This document shows positions 1 through 6,475 of a DNA stretch of 6,475 bases, piece by piece (within the stretch, counting starts at the first letter, position 1; each line of letters starts with the position of its first letter). Where the stretch lies: NCBI GenBank assembly GCA_003541895.1, contig DPLR01000062.1, positions 1 through 6,475 of the forward strand. Direction: 5' to 3'. The translations under genes were made by a program, and so were the position numbers. The notes beneath the pieces were generated by a model. It saw only the letters and a list, made by a program, of their open reading frames with translations. It ran no database searches and was not told the origin of the DNA. Origin of the DNA: Cytophagales bacterium (GTDB lineage: Bacteria > Bacteroidota > Bacteroidia > Cytophagales > Cyclobacteriaceae).

Positions 1-1
1 A

Positions 2-949
2 CTGTACCTAAAAAGCAGTGTTCAGAGAACAACGGCCGTATCGCTCTATGTTGTCTTAGTTTTCTTCACTCCACCTGTCTGGTTGGCTCTTTTGCTGGCT
101 GCGTTGCTTGGAGTGAACTTTGCCGTGCTTGGTTTTAATATCATGCATGAAGGGGGGCATCAAAGTTTTTCGCGCCATTCATGGATCAACTCCGTGGCGG
201 GTTACTTTCTGAACATCTTAGGAGGCAACATTTATTTTTGGAAAGTGAAGCACAACGTGAATCACCACACGTTTACCAGCATCGATGGGCTCGATTCTGA
301 TATCGATGCACAGCCGTTTTTACGATTTCATCCGAACCAACCACGGTTGGTTATTCACCGCTTTCAACATATTTACTTTTTTGTGTTGTATGGTATTTCC
401 TATCTGGTGTGGATATTCTACGATGACTTTGTAAAGTACTTCGCTAACAAAATCGCCCCGCACATGAAACCCATGACGCTGTCAGTAAAAGAACATATCA
501 TTTTCTGGACAACGAAAGTCTTGTATGTAACCGCATTTGTTGTAGTGCCCATGCTCATGGTGGGTTGGCTTCCCGCACTGGTTGGCTTTATCGTAATGAC
601 TTTTGTTTGTGGGTTGTTCATCAGCATTGTATTTCAGTTGGCTCATGTGGTTGAGATAAATCATTTTCCTTCCGAGAAAAAAGTGGTAGGTGACTGGGCA
701 TTACACCAATTGAGCACTACTTCTAATTTTGATACGTCTAATAAACTTTTGTTCTGGTTACTTGGCGGATTGAACTTTCAGGTTGAACATCACCTTTTCC
801 CTAAGGTGAGCCACATTCATTATGCTAAGATCAATGCTTTGGTAAAGGAAACATGCCGTGAGTTTAATATTAAGTACAACGAGTACAGCACCATGTTTTC
901 TGCGATGGCATCGCATATCAGTTATTTGCGTAAAATGGGTGTTGCCTGA
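2..949 (+). CDS. Membrane fatty-acid desaturase (DesA / linoleoyl-CoA desaturase-like), 5' end outside the window
   Basis: This is a di-iron integral-membrane acyl-lipid or acyl-CoA desaturase that introduces double bonds into membrane fatty acids. The frame is open from base 2 without a stop, and an ATG-less membrane segment precedes the first histidine box, so the gene starts upstream of the window. About 315 residues are visible and roughly 50 are probably missing. The three diagnostic boxes are present: HEGGH (146-160), HNVNHH (251-268) and QVEHH (779-793). A further histidine, in QLAHVVE between boxes 2 and 3, also fits the family. Hydrophobic segments lie before box 1 (about 38-145), near 365-420 and across 500-650, the usual pattern with both faces of the active site cytosolic. 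The third box starts with Q, as in front-end desaturases, but no cytochrome b5 domain is visible, so the electron donor is probably separate (for example ferredoxin). Regioselectivity cannot be read from sequence. The stop lies 8-14 bases before the sigma gene. Confidence 0.93.
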   Translation: MYLKSSVQRTTAVSLYVVLVFFTPPVWLALLLAALLGVNFAVLGFNIMHEGGHQSFSRHSWINSVAGYFLNILGGNIYFWKVKHNVNHHTFTSIDGLDSDIDAQPFLRFHPNQPRLVIHRFQHIYFFVLYGISYLVWIFYDDFVKYFANKIAPHMKPMTLSVKEHIIFWTTKVLYVTAFVVVPMLMVGWLPALVGFIVMTFVCGLFISIVFQLAHVVEINHFPSEKKVVGDWALHQLSTTSNFDTSNKLLFWLLGGLNFQVEHHLFPKVSHIHYAKINALVKETCREFNIKYNEYSTMFSAMASHISYLRKMGVA

Positions 950-963
950 TTTAAACTATGTCA

Positions 964-1824
964 ATGCGTCAATTAAAAATCAGTAAGCAGATCACCAACC
1001 GCGAGCAACACTCGCTCGATAAATATTTATCGGAAGTATCCAAACTGGAAATGATCACCGTTGATCAGGAAGTAGAATTGGCGCAGCGAATTCGCGAAGG
1101 AGACCAGATAGCACTTCAAAAATTAGCAAAGGCGAATTTGAGATTTGTTGTATCAGTGGCCAAACAGTACCAAAACAATGGGTTGACGTTAGGAGATCTC
1201 ATTAATGAAGGCAATGTTGGTCTTATCCGTGCAGCCTCGCGCTTTGATGAAAAGCGGGGATTCAAATTTATATCGTATGCCGTGTGGTGGATAAGGCAGG
1301 CTATTATGCAAGCATTGGCAGAGCAATCAAGAACGGTGAGGTTGCCACTCAATCGCGTGGCCTCGTTGGGCAAAATAGCTAGGGCATCGGCTTCGTTAGA
1401 ACAAAAATTTGAACGCGAGCCTACCGCAGAGGAATTGGCCAGTGTTTTAGAAATGACCGAGAGTGAAGTTACCGATAACCGACAACTATCGGGCAGAGCG
1501 CTATCGATGAATGCCCCGTTGGTAGAAGGTGAAGATAATTCATTGTTGGATATGCTCTCTGACAAAAACGGTGAAACACCGGACCAACAATTGGTCTTTA
1601 GTTCGTTGAAGCAAGAGATTACCCGCTCACTATCTACCCTTACAGTTAGGGAAGCAGACGTTGTTATTTCCTACTTTGGGTTGAACGGTGCATCCGCGTT
1701 AACCTTGGAAGAGATCGGTGAGAAATTTTCGTTGACTCGCGAGCGCGTGAGGCAGATCAAAGAGAAAGCCATTCGCAGGCTGCGCCACAGCACAAGGAGC
1801 AAGTTGTTAAAATCATATCTATAA
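964..1824 (+). CDS. rpoD: RNA polymerase sigma-70 factor, RpoD-like (Bacteroidota short form)
   Basis: This is a promoter-recognition subunit of RNA polymerase. Counting from the ATG at 958, region 1.2 spans residues 18-52, region 2 spans 59-127 with the -10-reading aromatic stretch [13 protein letters not shown] at 104-116, region 3 spans 138-210, and region 4 spans 224-277 with its helix-turn-helix [20 protein letters not shown] at 249-268. The long N-terminal region 1.1 of proteobacterial RpoD is absent, as is normal for Bacteroidota. Two in-frame ATGs compete: 958 (MSMRQLK) and 964 (MRQLK). I prefer 964 because family members typically begin MRQLKI; neither has a Shine-Dalgarno sequence. 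Compared with the housekeeping sigma as I remember it, this protein has many substitutions (EVSK for EIGK, QNNG for QNQG, an unusual 169-215 stretch), so it may be a second, alternative RpoD paralogue rather than the primary factor. It follows the desaturase very closely and is probably co-transcribed with it. Confidence 0.93.
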   Translation: MRQLKISKQITNREQHSLDKYLSEVSKLEMITVDQEVELAQRIREGDQIALQKLAKANLRFVVSVAKQYQNNGLTLGDLINEGNVGLIRAASRFDEKRGFKFISYAVWWIRQAIMQALAEQSRTVRLPLNRVASLGKIARASASLEQKFEREPTAEELASVLEMTESEVTDNRQLSGRALSMNAPLVEGEDNSLLDMLSDKNGETPDQQLVFSSLKQEITRSLSTLTVREADVVISYFGLNGASALTLEEIGEKFSLTRERVRQIKEKAIRRLRHSTRSKLLKSYL

Positions 1825-2217
1825 AAGAGTTTTGTACTCGTAGGTCTTCCGACTAAGTTTGGGTTAAGTAAGTAGGAGAGGCTTATGGCTTCTTCAATGA
1901 CTCGGTAACCAAAGTTGCCAATACAATGCTCCACGTTTTTGTTGCAGGTTAATTTGGCATTAAGTATAAGTCGCTGGTAAACTTGGGTGACAGTACGTAA
2001 AAATTAACCGCGAAGATTTAAAGTATTTTACGACACTTACCAATTACCCAACGAAGGCAAATAAATTTATCCCTGACGATACTTGTCATTTCCTAGTTGG
2101 TTTTATTGCACCTTGCACAAGTTTTGTTCACGTAAGATGTCTTTGCTTACAGGCAGCGAAAAGTGGTATCCTCGGATGAAATCAGTACATGTTAAAAGGT
2201 CTTTTTATATTTATCTA
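1825..2217. other. Intergenic stretch between convergent genes, no recognised gene
   Basis: About 390 bases separate the stop of the sigma gene from the stop of the - strand lipoprotein gene. No tRNA, mobile-element end or known motif is recognised. Two frames are open for longer than expected. One is on the - strand from about 2003 running into the sigma gene as antisense, with only a GTG at 1934 as a possible start. The other is on the + strand, 1991-2176, with no ATG, GTG or TTG at its beginning. Neither resembles a family I know. Several weak inverted repeats exist: 1827-1839 (4-bp stem), 1904-1919 (6-bp stem with one G-T pair and a CAAA loop), 2132-2150 (5-bp stem) and 2194-2205 (A/T-rich). 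None is followed by a convincing T-run, so the terminators of the two converging units are not clearly identified. Confidence 0.6.
1904..1919 (+). other. Small hairpin downstream of the sigma gene
   Basis: The sequence reads GGTAAC-CAAA-GTTGCC: six pairs including one G-T wobble, closed by a four-base loop. It lies 80 bases after the sigma stop codon and would fold best in the + strand transcript, because on the - strand the wobble becomes a C-A mismatch. No run of T follows, so it is not a classical intrinsic terminator. It could mark a 3' end or be chance. Confidence 0.25.
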
Positions 2218-2649
2218 TTAGCCTATGGTTGTTAGGAGAAAAATAAAATGTCCAGTCAAGCCACTTAAACGCCCGCTTTTGGCTGGTAACATAAAATCAA
2301 GTTTGAGTAGATTGCCATTGAGCGTAACATTCATGGCTTGAGTACCGTTAAGTGTAATCGTTTTTAGATCATCGCTGACAACCCACGTACCAGAACTGTT
2401 TGCAAAGGCCCGGCTACCATTCACAACACTATAATTGCCACCGGTGTTGCTGCTCCCCTTAGTAAAAACAATTGAAAAATTAGTGTAGAGCGAAGTAAGG
2501 TCGCCATCAGTTTCGTTGTACACGCTTTGAGTAACCCATGTGTGGCCCGTCAGTGACGATAGGAAATTCTCTTTCGGGCTTACATTGTTTGTTTTGCTGC
2601 AGCCCAACAGGATGACGGCAAAGACGCAGATTTGAAATTTAGTTTTCAT
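2218..2649 (-). CDS. Lipocalin-like lipoprotein, small, outer-membrane or periplasmic
   Basis: The 143-residue product starts with a lipoprotein signal peptide: basic MKTK, a hydrophobic core, and the lipobox LLGC with the lipidated cysteine at residue 17. The residues after the cysteine (SKTNN) carry no acidic cluster. In Bacteroidota an acidic or lysine-acidic motif there signals surface export, so this protein is more likely to face the periplasm. The mature part (about 33-143) resembles the small beta-barrel lipocalin-like lipoproteins common in Cytophagales: the opening LTGHTW (33-38), a central GTW followed by KTITL (87-100), LKLDF (115-119) and the closing LTGHFIF (131-137) fit that fold. 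Length is normal, so the gene looks intact; one Trp/Pro-containing segment seen in relatives before the GTW is replaced by Ser/Ala-rich sequence. Function and ligand are unknown. The ATG lies 23 bases after the stop of the large secreted-protein gene on the same strand, with no visible ribosome binding site, suggesting one transcript. Confidence 0.8.
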   Translation of the reverse strand: MKTKFQICVFAVILLGCSKTNNVSPKENFLSSLTGHTWVTQSVYNETDGDLTSLYTNFSIVFTKGSSNTGGNYSVVNGSRAFANSSGTWVVSDDLKTITLNGTQAMNVTLNGNLLKLDFMLPAKSGRLSGLTGHFIFLLTTIG

Positions 2650-2672
2650 AATACTTGGTTGTGGTGTGCAGT

Positions 2673-5600
2673 TTATTGTTTGATCATTTTCATAACCGTT
2701 TGTTTTTCATTCGTACTCATCTGTAACAGATAGAAACCCTGCACTAGAGAGGAAACATCAAGTGATAACTTACTACTAGTGATAGATGAAGAGGTATGCT
2801 GCAATGCGCGCCCATTGGTATCATAGATTGTTATCGTTAGGTCACCTTTCCATTCGTTGGTTAACTCTATATTGACTTTATCGTGAACGGGGTTAGGGTA
2901 TAGGGTGGTGCCTGAAATCTGCGTTGGCTCTATCCCCAGTACTACCTGAACTTCGGCCTGTAACGTGTCAATCAATTCGGCCCCGTGTACATCGGTTAAA
3001 GCAAATGCGAGGTGGGTTTCTCCTGCCGAATTTGGCCTGACGATGAAACTGTTTTTTGAAGCAAACACATCTACAATAGCGGATGAACTTGTGATCGTGT
3101 AGGTGATGTCATCGCCATCAGGGTCTGTGAAAAAATTATTCAGTGCAAATTCATCCAGCGAGCCATCGGCACTGAGCTTGATTGTTTTTGAAGTTCCAAC
3201 AAAAACCGGTGCGCGATTGGTGTGCGTTATCTCAACATTTAATGTGAGTTGACTCGCTGCATCGTATTGATCTTTTGCATTGTAAACGTAATTGTAAATG
3301 CCGGCACTTCCGAATGTTGGTGTGAGTGTAATCGTCATCACACTTCCGTCAAATGTGGAGGATACATTCGCGTACGTCTGCGCAGGATTTACGGTGAACG
3401 TGTTTCCTTCCGGATCTTTCACGGTCACTTTCAATGTGAGTGTACTTCCTTCCGCTACTGTAATCTGGTCGGGAACATTTCCAAACTTCGGAGCATCATT
3501 CAAATGAAGTGTTACAGGAATATGTACGATCGGGGTGACCGGATCATTTGTTTTCATCACCACATTGGCGATCTGATCTCCACGCTGCGCAATGGTTCCA
3601 TCAAAGTGAAGTTGGATGGAAGATGAGTTGCCTGCACTTACTGTACCCGATTGATCAGATGTGATTTTCAACCATGATAGATCAGCAGCAGTTTGTTCAC
3701 CTGCAAACATCATCCAACCGATGGTTTCAAAACCACTGATCAATTGAAGATCACCCCAAGCACCTTCGTCATAATACATGTATCGGTTGCTTACTGTTTC
3801 AGAATCAGTGAATGCACCTTGTGGATAATTCAAACCAAATGGATAGGTTACAATCACATAGAAGTTTTCATTCGGATAAATGAGTGCTGGCTTATCCAAC
3901 GCTATTTGCTGGAACGAACCTGAATTATCTGAGCCGGAGCCGTTGATTGTCAAAGATCCCTGGCCAACTTTTATTGCATCTGCCACCGATGTTCCGCCCG
4001 CTCTTACTTCTACGGTTAGAGTTACCGATGTAGCCGTTTCGGTTCTAGCCCATGTTTCAACATGCGACAAATTAAATCCGGAGGTGCCGGCATTGTATTG
4101 CGTTGCGATCACCACGGGTGAACCGCCACCTGTTCCGATGAACGTATCGGGTTTGTCTTTTGAAGTATAAGTTATGGTGCGGTTGTACGAACCACTTGCT
4201 GTCGCTACTGGTTTGATTGAAACTTCTCCGGGGAATTGCTTCAATAAATTCTTTGACGCACCTGACATTTTTTCTTTTGCCGTGCCGCCAGGAGCAACTC
4301 GTCCGTAATCAATACTGAGTTCGTAAGTCAAATCAGATTGACCATTTGAGTTATCAAACGCGATACTTTGATCTGCCTGATCAGTTGGTAAATTCATATT
4401 CACAACAACAGCAGTCGAATCAATATTAAGTACAGGAGGATTGAACGCATTTCCTTTCAGGTTGATATTCACATCACCTATACTGGTTGTGAGTACTGCG
4501 TTGTCCGTAAAGCTTCCCACGGATGTTGGTGTAAACGCTGCACGAATCTTCAGTTCGTCACCGGGGTTGATCTTGAAGGTTGGAGTAGTCCAGGCCCAGG
4601 GTGAATACAGATTGCCGATGTCAGCCCATTGCCACTCCGGTCCGAACCAGCCATCTACCAGCGCCCACACTTGTAAGCTCAAGCCTTGTGTGCCATCAGT
4701 CATCTGCATCCAGTTGATCTGTAGCGGAGCAGCACCTGTATTTGCCAACTTCACATCTTTATAATTTGCGTTTGGATTTCCATATTGGTCGTAGGTTATC
4801 ATCTTCTCACCAAAGTCAACAGTGTTGTCAATATCAACAACAGCATCTCCAAGCACGGTGAGCTGAACTGGCTTTTCGAGCAGCTCGCTACCGGGCACAT
4901 TTGTTTTGATCTTTAGAGAATTGTTGTAAACGCCACCGTAGATATTTTGTGCGTTAATTTTAATCGTGCCAGACAGAATAGCATTAGCAGCCACGGTATG
5001 CTTGTTCGCGGGCATCACAATGTAAGCAAGGCCACTTCCGTGATCAAGGGCTTGATGATCGGAAATAGCGACCGCATTGTTTTTGTTCTGCTGCACACCC
5101 ACTGCTGAGAATGCGGAAAGAACATCACCACCTTCTTCTACCTTGTACTGGAATTTCATGGTGCCATTCCTGAATATGAATACTTGCGCAGAAATTCCGC
5201 CACCCATTCCAAAATTGTCAACCAGGTAGCTCCACGTGATGATTACTTTGTCATCGTAAGCTTGATAAAAGATTCCGATATCATCTTTCGGATAGAAGAC
5301 CGTGTTGAATCCACCAAAGCACCAGTAAGGCATGATGAAGGTTCCATCCGTGTATTTGGTTGGAATGTTGTCAGTGAAGACTAAAACATCCGGATCTTCA
5401 TCGAGCGAAATGATTCCGTTGTCTCCTACTTTTATTTTTGTGTACGTCTTTCCATAATATTCAAATGGGAAAGGAAGTGTTACATCTCTCCAATAATCAG
5501 CTTTTTCAAAATTGGTTGCAAACGGAAGATGAGTTCCTGTTTTGCGAATATCTATCCACTGATAGAAATCTCCGTTGTTATGTTTATCGAAAGTATAAGT

Positions 5601-6475
5601 AGCATCCGGAATGGTGCTTGAACTCGTGCCCTTGGGCGCTTGATAGGTGAGCCACTGATCTCCGGTCACCACCACTTCCAATTCTCCGAGTCCCGGGTTT
5701 TGAATGTTGAAAGGAATGCTTACCGAATCGCCATACGCAAGCTGTTGCGTGATCGGAGAGAGGTCAACATTGATCTTCGGAGCATCGACTACATTTCCGG
5801 AAACGTAAATGGTATCATACGTGCCGTTGGTGTAACTGATGTTGAGCCAATCCTCTAATGAAGCCAATGTGTTGGTCGGAACAGTAACGGTGTATTTTTC
5901 ATACATGCCTGGCAGGATAGTAGTGGGTTGTGTTCCGGTGAGTGTGAACTTGTTTTTAATAAACTTCATACTCTTGACACCCAACTTCGCAGTACCTGGA
6001 TTTTTAAGCACAAACTGACTTGACTTCACTGCACCTTGAAATACATTTCCGAATGCGATGGTGTCCGTTGATAACTGCGGAATTGCCTTTCCTCCAGAAG
6101 TAATGTTCAACTGCACGAGTGCTTGCTTCGCTGAGTTGGCCGGATCATTACTGATAAAATTGATGTAGCGATTCACCAATCCTTCTGAGAGCGATGCCGT
6201 GTTCATCGTCACATTCACAACAGACGAACCTCCCGGAGAAATAATTCCTGAACCATTTGTGATTTGCGTGATGATGTTGGGGCCTGGATAATCGAACCCA
6301 AGTGCAAGGCCACTGTAGATGTTTGCAACGGATTGATAATTGTTCAGCAAAATCCCATCCTGATGATCCAATCCATCCATCAGAATATTCAGGTAATCCG
6401 CAGTGAAGTTGTCCATTTTATCATAATAGAAGCGGATATTTCCATTTGAAAACAATACCATTTGCGCTGTCATGG
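2673..6475 (-). CDS. Large multidomain secreted protein with T9SS type A sorting domain, N-terminus outside the window
   Basis: At least 1266 residues are visible. The frame runs off the right edge, and the first in-window methionine (6473) falls inside a beta-sandwich, so the true start is beyond the window. Residue numbers here count from that methionine. In order: end of a beta-sandwich (1-55), Ig/ASH-like module (67-127), second ASH-like module (130-228), a split Ig-like module (232-290 and 493-540) enclosing a jelly-roll-like domain (292-490), an ASH-like module with a Trp-rich loop (545-676), another split module (681-727 and 930-992) enclosing a beta-rich, possibly sugar-binding domain (758-926), two cadherin-like modules (994-1084 and 1088-1178, the second with DPDGDD, a possible calcium site), and a Por-secretion tail (1185-1266). 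The sequence has almost no cysteine (one seen, residue 385). Proteins of this architecture in Cytophagales often begin with a subtilisin-type protease domain, but none is visible here. The expected location is the cell surface or outside the cell. Confidence 0.88.
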   Translation of the reverse strand, partial: MTAQMVLFSNGNIRFYYDKMDNFTADYLNILMDGLDHQDGILLNNYQSVANIYSGLALGFDYPGPNIITQITNGSGIISPGGSSVVNVTMNTASLSEGLVNRYINFISNDPANSAKQALVQLNITSGGKAIPQLSTDTIAFGNVFQGAVKSSQFVLKNPGTAKLGVKSMKFIKNKFTLTGTQPTTILPGMYEKYTVTVPTNTLASLEDWLNISYTNGTYDTIYVSGNVVDAPKINVDLSPITQQLAYGDSVSIPFNIQNPGLGELEVVVTGDQWLTYQAPKGTSSSTIPDATYTFDKHNNGDFYQWIDIRKTGTHLPFATNFEKADYWRDVTLPFPFEYYGKTYTKIKVGDNGIISLDEDPDVLVFTDNIPTKYTDGTFIMPYWCFGGFNTVFYPKDDIGIFYQAYDDKVIITWSYLVDNFGMGGGISAQVFIFRNGTMKFQYKVEEGGDVLSAFSAVGVQQNKNNAVAISDHQALDHGSGLAYIVMPANKHTVAANAILSGTIKINAQNIYGGVYNNSLKIKTNVPGSELLEKPVQLTVLGDAVVDIDNTVDFGEKMITYDQYGNPNANYKDVKLANTGAAPLQINWMQMTDGTQGLSLQVWALVDGWFGPEWQWADIGNLYSPWAWTTPTFKINPGDELKIRAAFTPTSVGSFTDNAVLTTSIGDVNINLKGNAFNPPVLNIDSTAVVVNMNLPTDQADQSIAFDNSNGQSDLTYELSIDYGRVAPGGTAKEKMSGASKNLLKQFPGEVSIKPVATASGSYNRTITYTSKDKPDTFIGTGGGSPVVIATQYNAGTSGFNLSHVETWARTETATSVTLTVEVRAGGTSVADAIKVGQGSLTINGSGSDNSGSFQQIALDKPALIYPNENFYVIVTYPFGLNYPQGAFTDSETVSNRYMYYDEGAWGDLQLISGFETIGWMMFAGEQTAADLSWLKITSDQSGTVSAGNSSSIQLHFDGTIAQRGDQIANVVMKTNDPVTPIVHIPVTLHLNDAPKFGNVPDQITVAEGSTLTLKVTVKDPEGNTFTVNPAQTYANVSSTFDGSVMTITLTPTFGSAGIYNYVYNAKDQYDAASQLTLNVEITHTNRAPVFVGTSKTIKLSADGSLDEFALNNFFTDPDGDDITYTITSSSAIVDVFASKNSFIVRPNSAGETHLAFALTDVHGAELIDTLQAEVQVVLGIEPTQISGTTLYPNPVHDKVNIELTNEWKGDLTITIYDTNGRALQHTSSSITSSKLSLDVSSLVQGFYLLQMSTNEKQTVMKMIKQ
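2676..2921 (-). other. T9SS type A C-terminal sorting domain (Por secretion tail) of the large protein
   Basis: The last 82 residues form the usual compact Ig-like tail that targets proteins to the type IX secretion translocon and is normally cleaved after export. Typical landmarks are LYPNPVHDKVNIEL (1191-1204), TITIYDTNGR (1213-1222), SSLVQGFYLLQM (1241-1252) and a basic end, KMIKQ. It is directly preceded by the second cadherin-like module with a short linker (GIEPTQISGTT). Confidence 0.93.
3696..4202 (-). other. Beta-rich, possibly carbohydrate-binding domain inside the large protein
   Basis: Residues 758-926 form a self-contained beta-rich block. It includes FNLSHVETWARTETATSVTL (800-819), a VEVRAGG strand, and a closing stretch with ENFYVIVTYPFG and the aromatic run RYMYYDEGAWGD. 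Domains of this look in T9SS proteins sit between the two halves of an Ig-like module, as here. Sugar binding is an inference from aromatic content and fold type, not from a recognised binding motif. Confidence 0.5.
4929..5192 (-). repeat. Internal protein repeat, copy 2 (about residues 428-515)
   Basis: This stretch aligns by eye with the first 87 visible residues of the same protein (6213-6473): SAQVFIFRNGTMKFQY against TAQMVLFSNGNIRFYY, then SGLAYIV against SGLALGF, then the Ig-like strand that follows in both. The nucleotide sequences are not near-identical, so this is an old domain duplication and not a recent DNA repeat. Confidence 0.6.
5004..5600 (-). other. Jelly-roll-like surface domain inside the large protein
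   Basis: Residues 292-490 match the general pattern of a beta-sandwich often found in Bacteroidota secreted proteins: a start of YQWIDIRKTGT, then LPFPFEYYGKTYTKIKVGDN, an aromatic centre MPYWCFGGFN, a strand VIITWSYL, the pair SAQVFIFRNGTMKFQYK, and an ending SGLAYIV. It holds the only cysteine seen in the visible protein. Its ligand is unknown. Confidence 0.6.
6213..6473 (-). repeat. Internal protein repeat, copy 1 (residues 1-87), cut by the window edge
   Basis: This is the end of a jelly-roll-like domain followed by the returning half of an Ig-like module (GIISPGGSSVVNVTM). It matches the later copy at 4929-5192. Its start lies beyond the window, which is the main reason to treat the methionine at 6473 as internal and not as the start codon. 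Confidence 0.6.

Noticed and set aside
83..85. TTG at 83 as the start of the desaturase
   Set aside because: The same frame is open back to base 2 with sequence typical of the family (LYLKS, LVFFTP), so the true start is upstream of the window.
418..664. Two - strand open frames inside the desaturase gene
   Set aside because: They are antisense to conserved membrane segments of the desaturase and have no protein-like features.
1116..1565. 149-codon open frame on the - strand inside the sigma gene
   Set aside because: It is fully antisense to a well-conserved sigma-70 gene and its product resembles no family; an antisense shadow.
2111..2126. Short direct repeat TTGCACCTTGCAC and CTTGCACAAG palindrome, considered as an attachment site or operator
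   Set aside because: It is too short and unsupported by any neighbouring integrase or regulator gene.
2194..2205. AAAAG/CTTTT inverted repeat followed by T-rich sequence, considered as a terminator for either converging unit
   Set aside because: The stem is five A/T-rich pairs with only two bases between the arms, too weak and too tight for a credible intrinsic terminator.
2137..2235. Possible 32-residue + strand ORF starting at ATG 2137
   Set aside because: It is very short, overlaps the 3' end of the - strand lipoprotein gene, and has no ribosome binding site or recognisable sequence.
3249..5858. Several + strand open frames of 60-125 codons inside the large - strand gene
   Set aside because: All lie opposite a continuous coding frame with recognisable domains. 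Their products are low-complexity or look like reverse-complemented beta-strand sequence.

Overview
The window most likely comes from a Bacteroidota chromosome, probably a Cytophagales-like member. The support is a RpoD-type sigma factor of the short (~287 aa) form typical of that phylum, a type IX secretion (T9SS) C-terminal sorting domain, a lipocalin-like lipoprotein of a type common in Cytophagales, a desaturase closely resembling Bacteroidota homologues, and the general absence of Shine-Dalgarno sequences before the starts. This is family recognition by eye; no search was run.

Layout. Two genes run on the + strand: a membrane fatty-acid desaturase whose N-terminus lies off the left edge (2-949) and, a few bases later, a sigma-70 factor (about 964-1824). 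A gene-poor stretch of about 390 bases (1825-2217) separates them from a convergent pair on the - strand. Read in transcription order, that pair is a very large secreted multidomain protein whose N-terminus lies off the right edge (6475-2673) and then, 23 bases after its stop, a small lipocalin-like lipoprotein (2649-2218).

How the genes may work together. The desaturase and sigma genes are close enough to be co-transcribed, which would link membrane-lipid unsaturation to a RpoD-like sigma factor; this is inference from spacing. The large - strand protein is a chain of beta-sandwich modules ending in a T9SS type A sorting domain, so it should be exported across the outer membrane and either released or fixed to the surface. 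The lipoprotein behind it may be its co-expressed periplasmic or outer-membrane neighbour, but nothing shows a functional link.

I see no CRISPR array, transposase, tRNA, rRNA or recognisable defence system. The most interesting material is the architecture of the large secreted protein (Ig-like modules interrupted by other domains, an internal duplication and a tryptophan-rich loop) and the unexplained intergenic stretch with partly open frames. I did not find a convincing new biological system.
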